DNA of 64,000 nt from Brassicibacter mesophilus (GCF_050433385.1 NZ_JBNPXI010000016.1:1-64000); one strand, 5' to 3'. Shown: positions 53,925-62,972, numbered from the stretch's first letter. Made by a program: numbers and translations. Notes: generated from the letters alone by a model not told the origin.

Positions 53925-54667
53925 TTATATATATCGTCTAACTTTCTTCATATATCTCTTATAATCATTACCAAACTCTTTAATACACCATCTTTCCTCA
54001 TATAAAATAATCCAATGTACTGCAAGCTGGAATATTATTAATGAAATAAACAGTACAAATGAACCTGACAATAGTGAGCAACCTAAAAAATATATGAAAT
54101 ATGCTACATACATAGGATTTCTGGAAATCTTATATAATCCATTGTTGTTTATTCCGTTTTTTCAATGAAATAAACAGTACAAATGAACCTGACAATAGTG
54201 AGCAACCTAAAAAATATATGAAATATGCTACATACATAGGATTTCTGGAAATCTTATATAANNNNNNNNNNNNNNNNNNNNNNNNNNNNNNNNNNNNNNN
54301 NNNNNNNNNNNNNNNNNNNNNNNNNNNNNNNNNNNNNNNNNNNNNNNNNNNNNNNNNATAATCCATTGTTGTTTATTCCGTTTTTTCTTGGTTGAGTAAA
54401 ATTAATTATAGAGAAGACATATAGAATTAATCCTATGAAATATATAAATAACCCTATAAAAAATAGTTCTGAGGTGGATCTTACTTTGATAAAAATTAAA
54501 TATATGAACATGAACGTATTTGTAATTTGATAAATCCAATAAGCTTTTTTTTCTTCTCCTTGCACAGGTGGAAAATAAGCTGCCCTTTTTAAAGCTTCTT
54601 TACTAATAATAGCTAAAAGACCATATCTGACAAGGATTATTGGGATTGCAAATAAAAAACCGTTCAT
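53925..54667 (-). pseudogene. isoprenylcysteine-methyltransferase-like membrane protein, interrupted by an assembly artefact
   Basis: Small membrane methyltransferase of the ICMT/PEMT type: N-terminal helices, then YKISRNPMYVAYFIYF and a C-terminal EERWCIKEFGNDYKRYMKKVRRY with the family's Glu-Glu and Arg. As printed the gene is broken by a repeated block plus 96 N. Removing 54164-54387 (224 bases) restores one 172-residue frame from ATG 54667 (GGAGGTG upstream) to the stop at 53925. So the gene is probably intact in the organism. Confidence 0.8.
54164..54387. other. assembly gap with duplicated flanks (96 N at 54262-54357)
   Basis: The 98 bases 54040-54137 recur exactly at 54164-54261, and the 30 bases 54134-54163 recur exactly at 54358-54387, on either side of a run of N. 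The order is P-Q-P-[N]-Q: two overlapping contig ends joined without merging. Confidence 0.93.
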
Positions 54668-54696
54668 GTTTTATACACCTCCACGATTAAATATTT

Positions 54697-55710
54697 TTAA
54701 TTAGGCTCTCCTCCAAAATACTTGTCTAAAAATCCTATAATTCGATTTTTATATTCTTCATCTTTTTCTGGGGTATTAAAATTATCCCATTCTATTATAA
54801 AATGAAAATTTCCTTCACGTACCCATGTCTCAGCATTATCAGGTAAGTTCTCTTTAATACGCTCAAAGTTTTGATATGGAACTTGAGAATCATTCTTTGA
54901 ATGTACTATTAGAGCTGGTCTAGCACCAAGATTTTTTATCTGCTTTTTAGGGAATATATTAAAACTACTTACTCCATACTTCATAGTAGAATATAATTTA
55001 ACAAATGGTTTTTGTATTGCTACTAAAGCTTCTGGTGCTCCCATATTAACCATGTTATCACAGAATACATCCTCCCACGAAGAATATGCTGATAAACTAA
55101 TTAGTCCATCTATTTCTGGGGTTTGCCCTATTGAATTTATTGCTGTAGCCCCTCCCATAGATACTCCAAATACAACTATGGGAACATCTCTGTATTTAGG
55201 TTCTTTATTTATGTAATCTACTACTGCTTGAACGTCAAGATATTCCTTATACCCAAGACCTATTTCATCTCCTTCACTTTCACCATGTGCACGCATTTCA
55301 AGAAGGATAGATGCATAGCCATTGTTCTTTAACATTTTTGAGTGACCATAAAATGCAGTCACCGATGGATTATGTATCCCGGAGATAAATATTACAACAG
55401 CTTTTGGATGATCTTTATATACTTCATATGCTGCTATATTCATATTATCAGATGTTTTAAGTGATAACTTGTCAGAAGTTAATCCAAGTCCTTCTGGTTC
55501 GTAAACTTTACTAAAGTTAACGTGATGATTTATGTTATCTTTCATTATAATATGAGGTATGATCATCAAACTAATAATTGATACTACTAGAAAGCTTACT
55601 ATTACAATAGAAACTATTTTTCTAATTTTTCCTTTCTTTTTTGAAGGACTTTGATCTTTGTTCTTATTAGCTGATATTTTGTTAATTTTAAAACCCCCTT
55701 TACTTATCAA
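54697..55710 (-). CDS. membrane-anchored alpha/beta hydrolase
   Basis: 337 aa. A Lys/Ser-rich cytoplasmic stub, a membrane helix (about 32-52), then the hydrolase domain: VVIFISGIHNPS near 105, MRAHGESEG near 139, nucleophile elbow GVSMGGATA near 178, LIVHSKNDSQVPY near 272 (Asp) and GNFHFIIEWD near 301 (His). Probably an extracellular esterase or peptidase-like enzyme (DUF1749/BAAT-like). The start is unclear: the frame opens with TTG 55710, which lacks a site, while AAAGGGGG sits inside it just before an ATT-AAC. Confidence 0.83.
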   Translation of the reverse strand: MISKGGFKINKISANKNKDQSPSKKKGKIRKIVSIVIVSFLVVSIISLMIIPHIIMKDNINHHVNFSKVYEPEGLGLTSDKLSLKTSDNMNIAAYEVYKDHPKAVVIFISGIHNPSVTAFYGHSKMLKNNGYASILLEMRAHGESEGDEIGLGYKEYLDVQAVVDYINKEPKYRDVPIVVFGVSMGGATAINSIGQTPEIDGLISLSAYSSWEDVFCDNMVNMGAPEALVAIQKPFVKLYSTMKYGVSSFNIFPKKQIKNLGARPALIVHSKNDSQVPYQNFERIKENLPDNAETWVREGNFHFIIEWDNFNTPEKDEEYKNRIIGFLDKYFGGEPN

Positions 55711-55898
55711 TGTATTATTGCTTGAAAGTTTATATTACAAATATGTCTCTATTACCTTAACGACTTAGCTTTAATAAGACCTTTAAATAACTTCATTATA
55801 TTTTTAAACATTTTGAAAATTTAAAATCATATGAAGTTCAGCTTGTCCTATTGACAAGTATACATTTTAAGCATAAAAAAATGCTATTTAAACTACTA

Positions 55899-56618
55899 TC
55901 AATTAGATTCATAAATTAGCAATTTATTCTCTATTAAATATGCCAAACCTTTTGCAGACATAGTATTTAAATGTACACCATCAATGGTAACTGCCAAATT
56001 TCTTTTTTTACTTACATAGTCTGTAAAAGGCAAATAAGTTGTCAGTAACGAATCAAATGCAACATCTAAATGATCTTTAGTAAAAAAGTATGAACCAGTA
56101 TTTTTTTCTTTCTGTTTTATATCTTTTTGCCACGTTCTAATATCGATATAAGGTACTTGAGCTTGATTACATAGATTTTCTATTACTTTATTATAAATCT
56201 CAGCCTTATAATTCAAATCACTAGCCGTTGTTTCTATATATGGAATCCCAAATACTATTATATTTTTAGCATTAGATTTTAGCATTAGTAGAAGCTCTTC
56301 ATATTCAACTTCGAATTGTCTCTCATCTTTGCAAGGAATACTTCCTCTTTTTATAATTCGACTAACTGCCTTGCTCCAAGACTTTGAATAATCCTTTAAA
56401 AATGGTAATAACAGGTCGTTAGCTCCAATGCCTATCACAATAGTTCTGTCATTTTCATATTTTGGATTTTTTAAAATCTTACGTAAGCGGTTCGAAGTAC
56501 CAATTAGAGTATCTCCACCTAATCCGAAATTTTTATAGCATTTCTTATTTTTAACATATCTCAAATATGAAACTCCTGGTCTACCCTCTGTAATACTGTC
56601 CCCAAAGCATAATACCAT
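55899..56618 (-). CDS. SGNH/GDSL-family hydrolase
   Basis: 239 aa. Block I CFGDSITEGRP at the N-terminus (catalytic Ser), block II GLGGDT near 34, block III GIGANDLLLP near 64 (Asn) and block V TIDGVHLNTMS near 213 (Asp, His): a lipase/esterase type enzyme without signal peptide. ATG 56618 has AAGGTGG 9 bases upstream, better than the GTG at 56630. The gaps on each side hold no gene; a small AGCAT / ATGCT hairpin is near 55870. Confidence 0.85.
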   Translation of the reverse strand: MVLCFGDSITEGRPGVSYLRYVKNKKCYKNFGLGGDTLIGTSNRLRKILKNPKYENDRTIVIGIGANDLLLPFLKDYSKSWSKAVSRIIKRGSIPCKDERQFEVEYEELLLMLKSNAKNIIVFGIPYIETTASDLNYKAEIYNKVIENLCNQAQVPYIDIRTWQKDIKQKEKNTGSYFFTKDHLDVAFDSLLTTYLPFTDYVSKKRNLAVTIDGVHLNTMSAKGLAYLIENKLLIYESN

Positions 56619-56838
56619 GTTACTTACCACCTTTTATTTTCTATGCACTTAATATTTACTCAATATTTAATCTCTATACCTACGATAAAATTTGGTGATA
56701 TCGTTGAACAAGATATATCTGAAACTAAGCAATTTATATTTGAAATAGAATCTTATAGAAGTCTCTGTTTTATGCCTTATTTAGTTTACTTAAGCTGTCC
56801 CGCTATATGCCAGTTTATAGACTCATTCCGTAATTAAA

Positions 56839-57507
56839 TTATTCAACTCCTTCTGTCTCTAGCTCTAATCTTTTAAAAAAATCATCCATAAATTTTAATC
56901 TATTTTTACCAATTTCTTTAGCCTTTTTTGTATACAATTTTTCAGGAATCTTCTTAAATTTAACCTCATATTCAATAAATGGTGAATGTCTTGAAACATC
57001 TTTAAGCCTTCCATTTTCGCATGTGTTCGTTGCCAGATAGTCATTAATCATATTATTCTTTGATATGCTTTGACCGAACTGTCCAGCAATCATAAAAGTA
57101 CGAGCAAGACCTATAGCACCTATGACATCTAATTTATCAGCATCAAAAAGTATTTTAGCTTCTATTGTCTTAGGTTCGTTTCCACTTCTATATCTATGTG
57201 TAATAATGCAGTGCTTAATTTTTTCAATTTTTTCATCCTCATAATTTAAGTTTTTCAATATATCCTCAGCCATCTTGGAGCCTAAAATAGCATGATCAAT
57301 TTCACCAGTCATGTTCTTACTCTCAATGACTCTTGCGATATCATGTAGCAATGCTGCTGGAACTAAAACATCTAAATCAACATTTTCCTCATACTTTGAT
57401 AGAAAAATACACATATTATGTACTCTCATAACATGATCTAGCTTATGGGCTGAGCAAGATAATTCTTTTTCCACAATTTCTTTTATTCTATCAACTTTAG
57501 TTTGCAA
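56839..57507 (-). CDS. HD-domain phosphohydrolase
   Basis: About 222 aa. DHVMRVHNMCIFL near 18 (first His), ALLHDIARVIES near 47 (HD pair), ILGSKMAEDIL near 76, CIITHRYRSG near 98 and AKILFDADKLDVIGAIGLART near 115 (last Asp) form the metal site of the YfbR/YedJ-like HD family acting on nucleotides or phosphate esters. TTG at 57507 lies 7-8 bases after AAGGAG; the ATG at 57525 has no site and contains this one. It is 26 bases after the GNAT gene. Confidence 0.85.
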   Translation of the reverse strand: MQTKVDRIKEIVEKELSCSAHKLDHVMRVHNMCIFLSKYEENVDLDVLVPAALLHDIARVIESKNMTGEIDHAILGSKMAEDILKNLNYEDEKIEKIKHCIITHRYRSGNEPKTIEAKILFDADKLDVIGAIGLARTFMIAGQFGQSISKNNMINDYLATNTCENGRLKDVSRHSPFIEYEVKFKKIPEKLYTKKAKEIGKNRLKFMDDFFKRLELETEGVE

Positions 57508-57533
57508 AACTAAAACTCCTTCCATTTGAAGCC

Positions 57534-58004
57534 TTATATAGTTTTAGACATATATACCATACCTGGTGTATATCCAAGTTTTTGATTCAATTCCATCATA
57601 TTATGATTGTTATAATGTACTGTTGTCTGTATGGTTTTAATTCCGTTATGTCGGCACCATTCTTCTAATAACATTTTTAGACTTGTTGCTACCCCACTCC
57701 TTCTATATTCTTCTGTGGTATACAACGACAAAATCATTACACTATCTCGAGATTTTTCTTGTCTACATGCCCATATGAATCCCTGTGCTTGTCCTTGATC
57801 ATCTTCTGCAATAGTGAGAAATAAATCTTCGTTTTTGGTATTTTGGATTCTTTGCACTGTTTTCTCTATATCTGTATTTGATATTATGTAATTCGGCTTC
57901 CATAATTTTGGTGTAAGATTATGCCATTTTGCAATTTTAGCTAAAAGCAGTTCTAATTTCTTATCAGTACCATTATTATTAAGCTCTATTTTTCTGCAAT
58001 TCAT
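57534..58004 (-). CDS. GNAT-family N-acetyltransferase
   Basis: 156 aa. The acetyl-CoA motif A region is LSLYTTEEYRRSGVATSLKMLLEEW (R-R-S-G-V-A loop) near 92, followed by beta-bulge TIQTTVHYNNHNMMELNQKLGYTP. Cytoplasmic acetyltransferase of unknown target. GGAGG site before ATG. Confidence 0.85.
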   Translation of the reverse strand: MNCRKIELNNNGTDKKLELLLAKIAKWHNLTPKLWKPNYIISNTDIEKTVQRIQNTKNEDLFLTIAEDDQGQAQGFIWACRQEKSRDSVMILSLYTTEEYRRSGVATSLKMLLEEWCRHNGIKTIQTTVHYNNHNMMELNQKLGYTPGMVYMSKTI

Positions 58005-58110
58005 AGTCCAGCCCTCCTTTAGTATTGCTTAATACATATATCTCTTTTATAGTTTTCTCTCCTCTAAAAGCTCATTTATCTTATTTATAGAGAAAAGAAA
58101 TGTTTTTTAT

Positions 58111-58440
58111 TTAATCAATAGAATCTAAAGGTTTCATCATCTTTATTATTTCTTCCACATTATCTGCCTGAACATCATGTTCTGCTATTTTATTAATCTT
58201 ACGCATACTACACTTTATGCATTCATGAACTATCTGAATTCCTTTTTTCGAAGAGATTTTAATACCTATTGGCTTCATTAAGCCCTTACATATACTCTGT
58301 CTATCTCCTGGCTTATTATCTACATGTTTAGAATACAAGCAAAATGGACAATGATTTCTATAGCTGCCATTATTTAATGAAAGGACAATCTGTCCACAAT
58401 TTTCACAAACAAATCCTGTATTTTCTTTTTTTCTACTCAA
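58111..58440 (-). CDS. RNHCP-domain zinc-ribbon-like protein
   Basis: 109 aa. FVCENCGQIV (CxxC) near 10, then YRNHCPFCLYSKHVD with the name-giving RNHCP and a second CxxC, PGDR and CKGLMKPIGI, ending in a HECIKCSM CxxC. Four cysteine pairs imply zinc binding; the domain family has no fixed role. Uses TTG at 58440 (AGGGG 9 bases upstream), overlapping the stop of the small frame upstream (TTGA), so it is translationally coupled. Confidence 0.85.
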   Translation of the reverse strand: MSRKKENTGFVCENCGQIVLSLNNGSYRNHCPFCLYSKHVDNKPGDRQSICKGLMKPIGIKISSKKGIQIVHECIKCSMRKINKIAEHDVQADNVEEIIKMMKPLDSID

Positions 58441-58598
58441 AATAGCTTCCCCTCTCTTGATTTATTTTCTAAATCAAGAAATGGGTTCCGTTCTATTCTT
58501 TCTAATTTAGGCTTAAATGAACAATTGACAGATTCACCGCCTGTTCCTTTAGGGTCAGCGATTACTTCCAGTTCCTGCTTCATTAAGGCATATTGCAT
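58437..58598 (-). CDS. small ORF, 53 aa, coupled to the RNHCP gene
   Basis: ATG 58598 to TGA 58437; the product is charged (KQELEVIADPKGTGGES, then KLERIERNPFLDLENKSRE) and ends in GKLF. The TGA overlaps the TTG start of the RNHCP gene. No good ribosome site upstream, and the frame stays open to 58618 or so, so it might be the C-terminal remnant of a larger gene. Not recognised. Confidence 0.4.
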   Translation of the reverse strand: MQYALMKQELEVIADPKGTGGESVNCSFKPKLERIERNPFLDLENKSREGKLF

Positions 58599-58772
58599 CC
58601 TTAAATCCGAACCTAGATTAATTTTATTTTACTTTGTATTAATCACTGTAAGGCGGGTGGGTCCCACCTTCCACTGGTATGTGTAGTTTCATTCTCACTA
58701 ACATTGGCGTTCGTCCCCAATTAGCTATGAGTAAAAAATACTCTGTTGCTTTTCAAATTTTCACATCCTTTT
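58599..58772. other. gap with a GC-rich hairpin
   Basis: GGTGGG-T-CCCACC (58656-58668) extended by weaker pairs is the only clear structure. The GC-rich stretch 58650-58730 differs from its surroundings and could be the edge of an old mobile element; no match recognised. Confidence 0.35.
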
Positions 58773-59612
58773 TTAATACAATTCTAAGTCCTTTAATATC
58801 TCTAAAGTAATCTCTTTAGCTTTTAAACCTGTTGCCTTTTCATCTCCTAGAATATTTGTTGCAAAGTAAACTCTCTTTCCATCATGTTGTATGGTTCCAA
58901 TAAACCAACCAATCTTAGAATAACCTGACGTTCCTGTCTTTCCAGATAGTATATAGTTATCATTTGATTCTAATTTAATTATATCCCTTACTGTTGACAT
59001 ATTACCTTCGCTAAATGGCAAATTATCATTGTATAAACTATATAGTAGATCTACTTGTTCTCGTGCACTAACTTTCAGCGATGAAGTTAGCCAAAATTCT
59101 GTTATTCCACCTGATATGTCTTTATTACCATAGTCTAGCATATCTAAATATTTTTCCATTCGTTCTACACCTACTCCAGATGCTAGTTTCTGATAATACC
59201 ACACAACCGAGTTGGCTATTGCGCTTTCCAATGTATGATCCTGATTCCATGATTCAATTGGATATTTTTTACCATCCCAATAATATCTGTGTTCCTTGCC
59301 TTCAATCACTCCAGATTCAAGTCCAATAAGTGAATTTACAATTTTAAATGTTGAGCAAGGAGATATCCGTTCATTAACTTGTTCTTTATTATAAACTAGA
59401 TAGTTTTTAGATATTTCATCATACATAATAAAGCAACCATCATAACCTTCGAAAAATCTTTCATAAGAATCATCTATAGTTTCACTCGGTACCTTTTCTT
59501 CTTTTATGTTTTCTTCTTTTATGTTTTCTTCCTTTAACTTATTTGAACATGCTGTCAACATAATAGCTATTAACAAAGCTAAAATAAATATTTTTTTGTT
59601 TTTCATATCCAT
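58773..59612 (-). CDS. class D beta-lactamase (OXA superfamily, CDD-like), lipoprotein
   Basis: 279 aa. Signal peptide with lipobox LTAC (Cys22), then a (KEENI) repeat spacer and the catalytic domain: SPCSTFK with Ser87-x-x-Lys90, SVV at 135-137, the class D marker YGN at 161-163, TEFWLTSSLKVS near 171 and KTG at 225-227 in LSGKTGTSG, then GWFIG. All active-site residues of serine class D enzymes are present, so penicillin hydrolysis is likely. It resembles the chromosomal CDD enzymes of C. difficile. Membrane anchoring fits a Gram-positive host. It has no adjacent BlaR/BlaI regulator. Confidence 0.88.
   Translation of the reverse strand: MDMKNKKIFILALLIAIMLTACSNKLKEENIKEENIKEEKVPSETIDDSYERFFEGYDGCFIMYDEISKNYLVYNKEQVNERISPCSTFKIVNSLIGLESGVIEGKEHRYYWDGKKYPIESWNQDHTLESAIANSVVWYYQKLASGVGVERMEKYLDMLDYGNKDISGGITEFWLTSSLKVSAREQVDLLYSLYNDNLPFSEGNMSTVRDIIKLESNDNYILSGKTGTSGYSKIGWFIGTIQHDGKRVYFATNILGDEKATGLKAKEITLEILKDLELY
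59496..59535. repeat. 15-base tandem repeat in the beta-lactamase linker
   Basis: Two exact and one partial copy of TTCTTCTTTTATGTT (plus strand), coding KEENI units between the lipid anchor and the enzyme. Copy number may vary between strains by slippage. Confidence 0.75.
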
Positions 59613-59754
59613 TCATCCTTTAAGATAAAGTAGTGTTATACTCATTATATATCCAAATTTGCAATATCTGTCTATATATCATCCAAGTCTATCCTAATAT
59701 AAAGCTCTACTGAACTCATAGTCTTCTTAAAGCATCTTGAAATCTGATTAAGGC

Positions 59755-60231
59755 TTATCTACTTGTTTCAAGATATATTGATTCAATTCCATTTTCTACA
59801 AATGTTTCAATCTTAGCAAATCCAGCCTTTTCTAATAGACCTATTGATCTATTGTTAAATATATATGTAAAAGCTCCAATCTTTTCTATCTTATACTTAT
59901 TAAAAACTTCGCTAATAAAGTCTTTAATAGCTCTCGTGGCTATACCTTTCCCCCATAGTTCCTTTTCAAAGATAACAATGCTTAACATTGCCATTTTCTC
60001 ATCAGCTTCATCTATACCATAACACCATATATCTCCAACATATTTTCCTTTGTAGTAGATAACTTTTCCATAACTTAATGCTCCTTTTTCAAGAGACTCT
60101 TCATATAATTTCAATGCTTCCTCTAAGGATTCAGTACTGAAAGGAAATAATTTTTGTATCTCTTCATCTTTAGTTTTCTCCCAGAAAATCACAACGTGAT
60201 CCTTCGTTCTTTGTTTTAGTACTACGTCCAT
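59755..60231 (-). CDS. GNAT-family N-acetyltransferase (RimJ/RimL-like)
   Basis: 158 aa from ATG 60231 (GGGAG 8 bases upstream); a longer frame to 60276 lacks a good site. MAMLSIVIFEKELWGKGIATRAIKDFI near 92 has the acetyl-CoA loop (W-G-K-G-I-A), then YIFNNRSIGLLEKAGFAKIE. Relatives acetylate ribosomal protein N-termini, amino sugars or antibiotics. Confidence 0.83.
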   Translation of the reverse strand: MDVVLKQRTKDHVVIFWEKTKDEEIQKLFPFSTESLEEALKLYEESLEKGALSYGKVIYYKGKYVGDIWCYGIDEADEKMAMLSIVIFEKELWGKGIATRAIKDFISEVFNKYKIEKIGAFTYIFNNRSIGLLEKAGFAKIETFVENGIESIYLETSR

Positions 60232-60293
60232 AATATTCAGCTCCCAATATTTTTTTAACTTCGGCCTTTTTTGCATACATCTTTATCTTCTTA

Positions 60294-61121
60294 CTATACT
60301 TCAATAACCATTCCTGTTTTTAATTCATTTAAATTGCTCATTTTTTGACTTAAATATTTATAAGATTGTTCACCAGTGCAATGACATGTATAATAATTGT
60401 CTATGTTATTGTTACTAAGAATATTTGAAAGACTATCTAGAAAATCTTTGGAATTCGAATGTTTAACTTTCATTCCCATTAAATGAAATCCACCAATAAC
60501 TGTGTTCAAATCTTTATCAATAATTTCTTTTGTTCTCTCAATTATATTAATAATACCTTTATGAGCACATCCACAAAATAAACTGTATCTATCGTTTTCA
60601 TTAATTAATAAGTTTACCTCATGCTGAAAATCGTCTTTTTTTACCGAACCATCACTGTATTCTTTTAATAATCTATCATTACCTTTAGGTATCAGATTTT
60701 CACCTTTAACATTGCCAAATAAAGTCAGCTCATTATCTACTCTTACCATTCCATCTACAAAGACAAATCTATTATTACTAGTTAACTCTTTTTTCAGTCC
60801 TATATTATACTTAATAACACCAAGCAATTTTATCAGATGCTTATCAAACGCACCAATTCCAACGTAAATCTTTGCTTTACTATTAAGTTTTAAAAATGTC
60901 TGTAGTCCACCACCGTGATCATAGTGCCCATGAGATATAACTACTATATCTATATCCTCCAAATTTACACCTAGCTTACTGGCATTATACGCGAATGATT
61001 CATCTGTTCCAGTATCGAATAATATCTTATGATTAGATGTTTCTATATACAATGATAAGCCATGCTTACATTTATATTCTTTCGAAATAGTTCTATTTTC
61101 TAGTAAAGTTATCACTTTCAT
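60294..61121 (-). CDS. MBL-fold metallo-hydrolase (MptA/RNase-Z-like single-domain protein)
   Basis: 275 aa. LFDTGTDESF near 34, metal motif VVISHGHYDHGGGL near 60 (HxHxDH), LFCGCAHKGIINII near 187 and VIGGFHLMGMK near 212. Belongs to the group annotated as 7,8-dihydropterin-6-yl-methyl-4-aminobenzene-5'-phosphate synthase-like; it is not a class B beta-lactamase by motif spacing. Good AGGGG site. Confidence 0.85.
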   Translation of the reverse strand: MKVITLLENRTISKEYKCKHGLSLYIETSNHKILFDTGTDESFAYNASKLGVNLEDIDIVVISHGHYDHGGGLQTFLKLNSKAKIYVGIGAFDKHLIKLLGVIKYNIGLKKELTSNNRFVFVDGMVRVDNELTLFGNVKGENLIPKGNDRLLKEYSDGSVKKDDFQHEVNLLINENDRYSLFCGCAHKGIINIIERTKEIIDKDLNTVIGGFHLMGMKVKHSNSKDFLDSLSNILSNNNIDNYYTCHCTGEQSYKYLSQKMSNLNELKTGMVIEV

Positions 61122-61172
61122 AAATATCCCCTTTTTTCACCTTTATCAAAATAGTATTTTGAAATTTATTGC

Positions 61173-61913
61173 TTATTCTTTAACCCTATACCAATATTGA
61201 TAAATTTCCTTGAAACCTATTTTCGAATAAAGCTTCAAGGCTGGACTGTTATTCAACATGACCTGTAAATAAGCTATTTTAGCGCCATTGTTTTTGCCAA
61301 TTTTAATCAACCCTCTCATCATCTGTTCACCATAACCACGCCCTCTATATTCTTTATCTACTACTATATCAAACAATCCCATATGCTCTCTTTCTAAAAC
61401 TCCTAATCCATAGGCTACAATTTTTCCATCAACCCTCAAAGAAGCAAAATATTTATTCGTCCCAATACTTCTAAGCATATCTCTCAGTGTTTCTTTATTC
61501 CTTTCATTTACTGAGTTTGTTAAACAGTAGTTTGTTAGCCATTCTTCACTGAAATCTTCTTCTACTATTATATTGCTTAGGTTAACTCCTGTAAATCTAG
61601 ACAAATCTAATGTCTGAACGCTTGTATTATCTATTATTTCATATCCTTTTTCCTGTAAAATACAATCTAAGCTTTCTGGAAAAGCTTCATTAGTCATTTT
61701 AAATACTACTCTCATATTTTTATTTCTATAAATCTGTTCACAATGATCAACCTTATTATTTATATCTTCTTTCGAATGATATATAGGATTTATAGAATTT
61801 GCTCTTTTTGTATATCCATTAGAAAACCTAAGTACCCAGCCATCAAGAAGCTTTGTCTGTAGTGACGGCCATGCATTCATTGATAATTCCTCCATGAATC
61901 TAACCTTTCCCAT
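61173..61913 (-). CDS. GNAT-family N-acetyltransferase with N-terminal extension
   Basis: 246 aa. N-terminal half MNAWPSLQTKLLDGWVLRFSNGYTKRANSI is characteristic of a two-part GNAT family; the catalytic half has GLFDIVVDKEYRGRGYGEQMMRGLI near 185 (R-G-R-G-Y-G) and ALKLYSKIGFKEIYQYWYR at the end. Probable N-acetyltransferase of unknown substrate. Site AAGGGGG. Confidence 0.85.
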   Translation of the reverse strand: MGKVRFMEELSMNAWPSLQTKLLDGWVLRFSNGYTKRANSINPIYHSKEDINNKVDHCEQIYRNKNMRVVFKMTNEAFPESLDCILQEKGYEIIDNTSVQTLDLSRFTGVNLSNIIVEEDFSEEWLTNYCLTNSVNERNKETLRDMLRSIGTNKYFASLRVDGKIVAYGLGVLEREHMGLFDIVVDKEYRGRGYGEQMMRGLIKIGKNNGAKIAYLQVMLNNSPALKLYSKIGFKEIYQYWYRVKE

Positions 61914-61935
61914 TACGCTTCCCCCTTAAGATGAT

Positions 61936-62448
61936 TTATTTCTTTTTGCATGGTATATAGTAGTCTAGTATGATGTCTCCATTTTCCATTGGCTTTGTAA
62001 AGCGAGGACAAACATATAGCTCCATGCACCAAAGGGCATTGATATCTACTATGTATCCTTGTTCTTCTAGTGATTTTTGTGTGAATTCATGTGCCACTGA
62101 ATATACTTCTTTTTCTGGTCCCTGAATCCAACCAATAGCTACTGTAGCAGAAGGTATCTTTCGACAAACATATCCCTCTGGTAAAGGAGTCTCTGGCTTC
62201 ATCAGCATCCCGCACATATACGTAAATTTACCGTCCTCTTTGTCCCAATCACTCATCCATCCTGCATATGCACTATCAATATGATATTGATATAGCTCTT
62301 CTAATCTAGTAAATGTACCATCGCTGAAACACTTATCCCAAAATGCTGGAATAGGATTTTCCTTCATATCAATACTCGGATGTACTAATTTCCCAATAAT
62401 ACACATATCAGGCATTTGTTTAATTTGTAGCTTCACTAGTTTTGCCAT
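61936..62448 (-). CDS. stand-alone GyrI-like effector-binding protein
   Basis: 170 aa. Single GyrI/AraC_E_bind domain: FWDKCFSDGTFTRLEEL near 31, KFTYMCGMLMKP near 75, YVCRKIPSATVAIGWIQGP near 91 and a C-terminal CPRFTKPMENGDIILDYYIPC. Third member of this fold in the window (36887, 63088). Lies 22 bases before the GNAT gene. Confidence 0.8.
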   Translation of the reverse strand: MAKLVKLQIKQMPDMCIIGKLVHPSIDMKENPIPAFWDKCFSDGTFTRLEELYQYHIDSAYAGWMSDWDKEDGKFTYMCGMLMKPETPLPEGYVCRKIPSATVAIGWIQGPEKEVYSVAHEFTQKSLEEQGYIVDINALWCMELYVCPRFTKPMENGDIILDYYIPCKKK

Positions 62449-62501
62449 ATTGTATCCCCCTTTTTATTTGATAAACCTCTAGCTAAACTTTGTACCTTTT
62501 A

Positions 62502-62972
62502 CTATTCATCAGATCTTATGAATAATTCCATTATTTCATTATCCGCTTTGAATCCTTTTCTCTCATAAAACTTAACAGCTTGAGAACTTGGCCATACTAT
62601 TAATATTTCTAGATCTTTTTCTGCTGCCCAAGCTTTCACCTTATCCATAAGCTCTGACCCAATTCCCTTTCCTCTATATTCTGGCTTTGTATAAACATTT
62701 GTAATATATCCATATTCATCAGTAATCCGATTAGGTTTTGGGATTTTCTTAATATGTTGAATAGAAATATGAGATATAATCGTATCTTTATCTATTGCTG
62801 TCCAATGAGTCCAGTTTTCTTCTATTAGCCCTCTTTTTAAGAATTCACAGCATTCTTTTAAGAATATATCTTTGCTCATAAAAGCAGAAATATCTTTACC
62901 TTCAGTCTTAAAATCCCATCTCATTCTTGATAACTCATAACAATCTTCAATTCTAGCTATTCTGTATTCCAT
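62502..62972 (-). CDS. GNAT-family N-acetyltransferase
   Basis: 156 aa. YRIARIEDCYELSRMRWDF at the start; GYITNVYTKPEYRGKGIGSELMDKVKAW near 85 has the acetyl-CoA loop (R-G-K-G-I-G), then PSSQAVKFYERKGFKAD. AAGGAG site. Substrate unknown. Confidence 0.86.
   Translation of the reverse strand: MEYRIARIEDCYELSRMRWDFKTEGKDISAFMSKDIFLKECCEFLKRGLIEENWTHWTAIDKDTIISHISIQHIKKIPKPNRITDEYGYITNVYTKPEYRGKGIGSELMDKVKAWAAEKDLEILIVWPSSQAVKFYERKGFKADNEIMELFIRSDE

Noticed and set aside
54130..54366. Separate short membrane proteins around the run of N
   Set aside because: They are products of the duplicated block at the assembly gap, not real genes.
56643..56837. 64-residue plus-strand frame between the SGNH and HD genes
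   Set aside because: No Shine-Dalgarno, no recognisable motif; probably chance.
58650..58672. GGTGGG-T-CCCACC as a T-box riboswitch motif
   Set aside because: The conserved T-box sequence and following terminator/antiterminator are absent on both strands.
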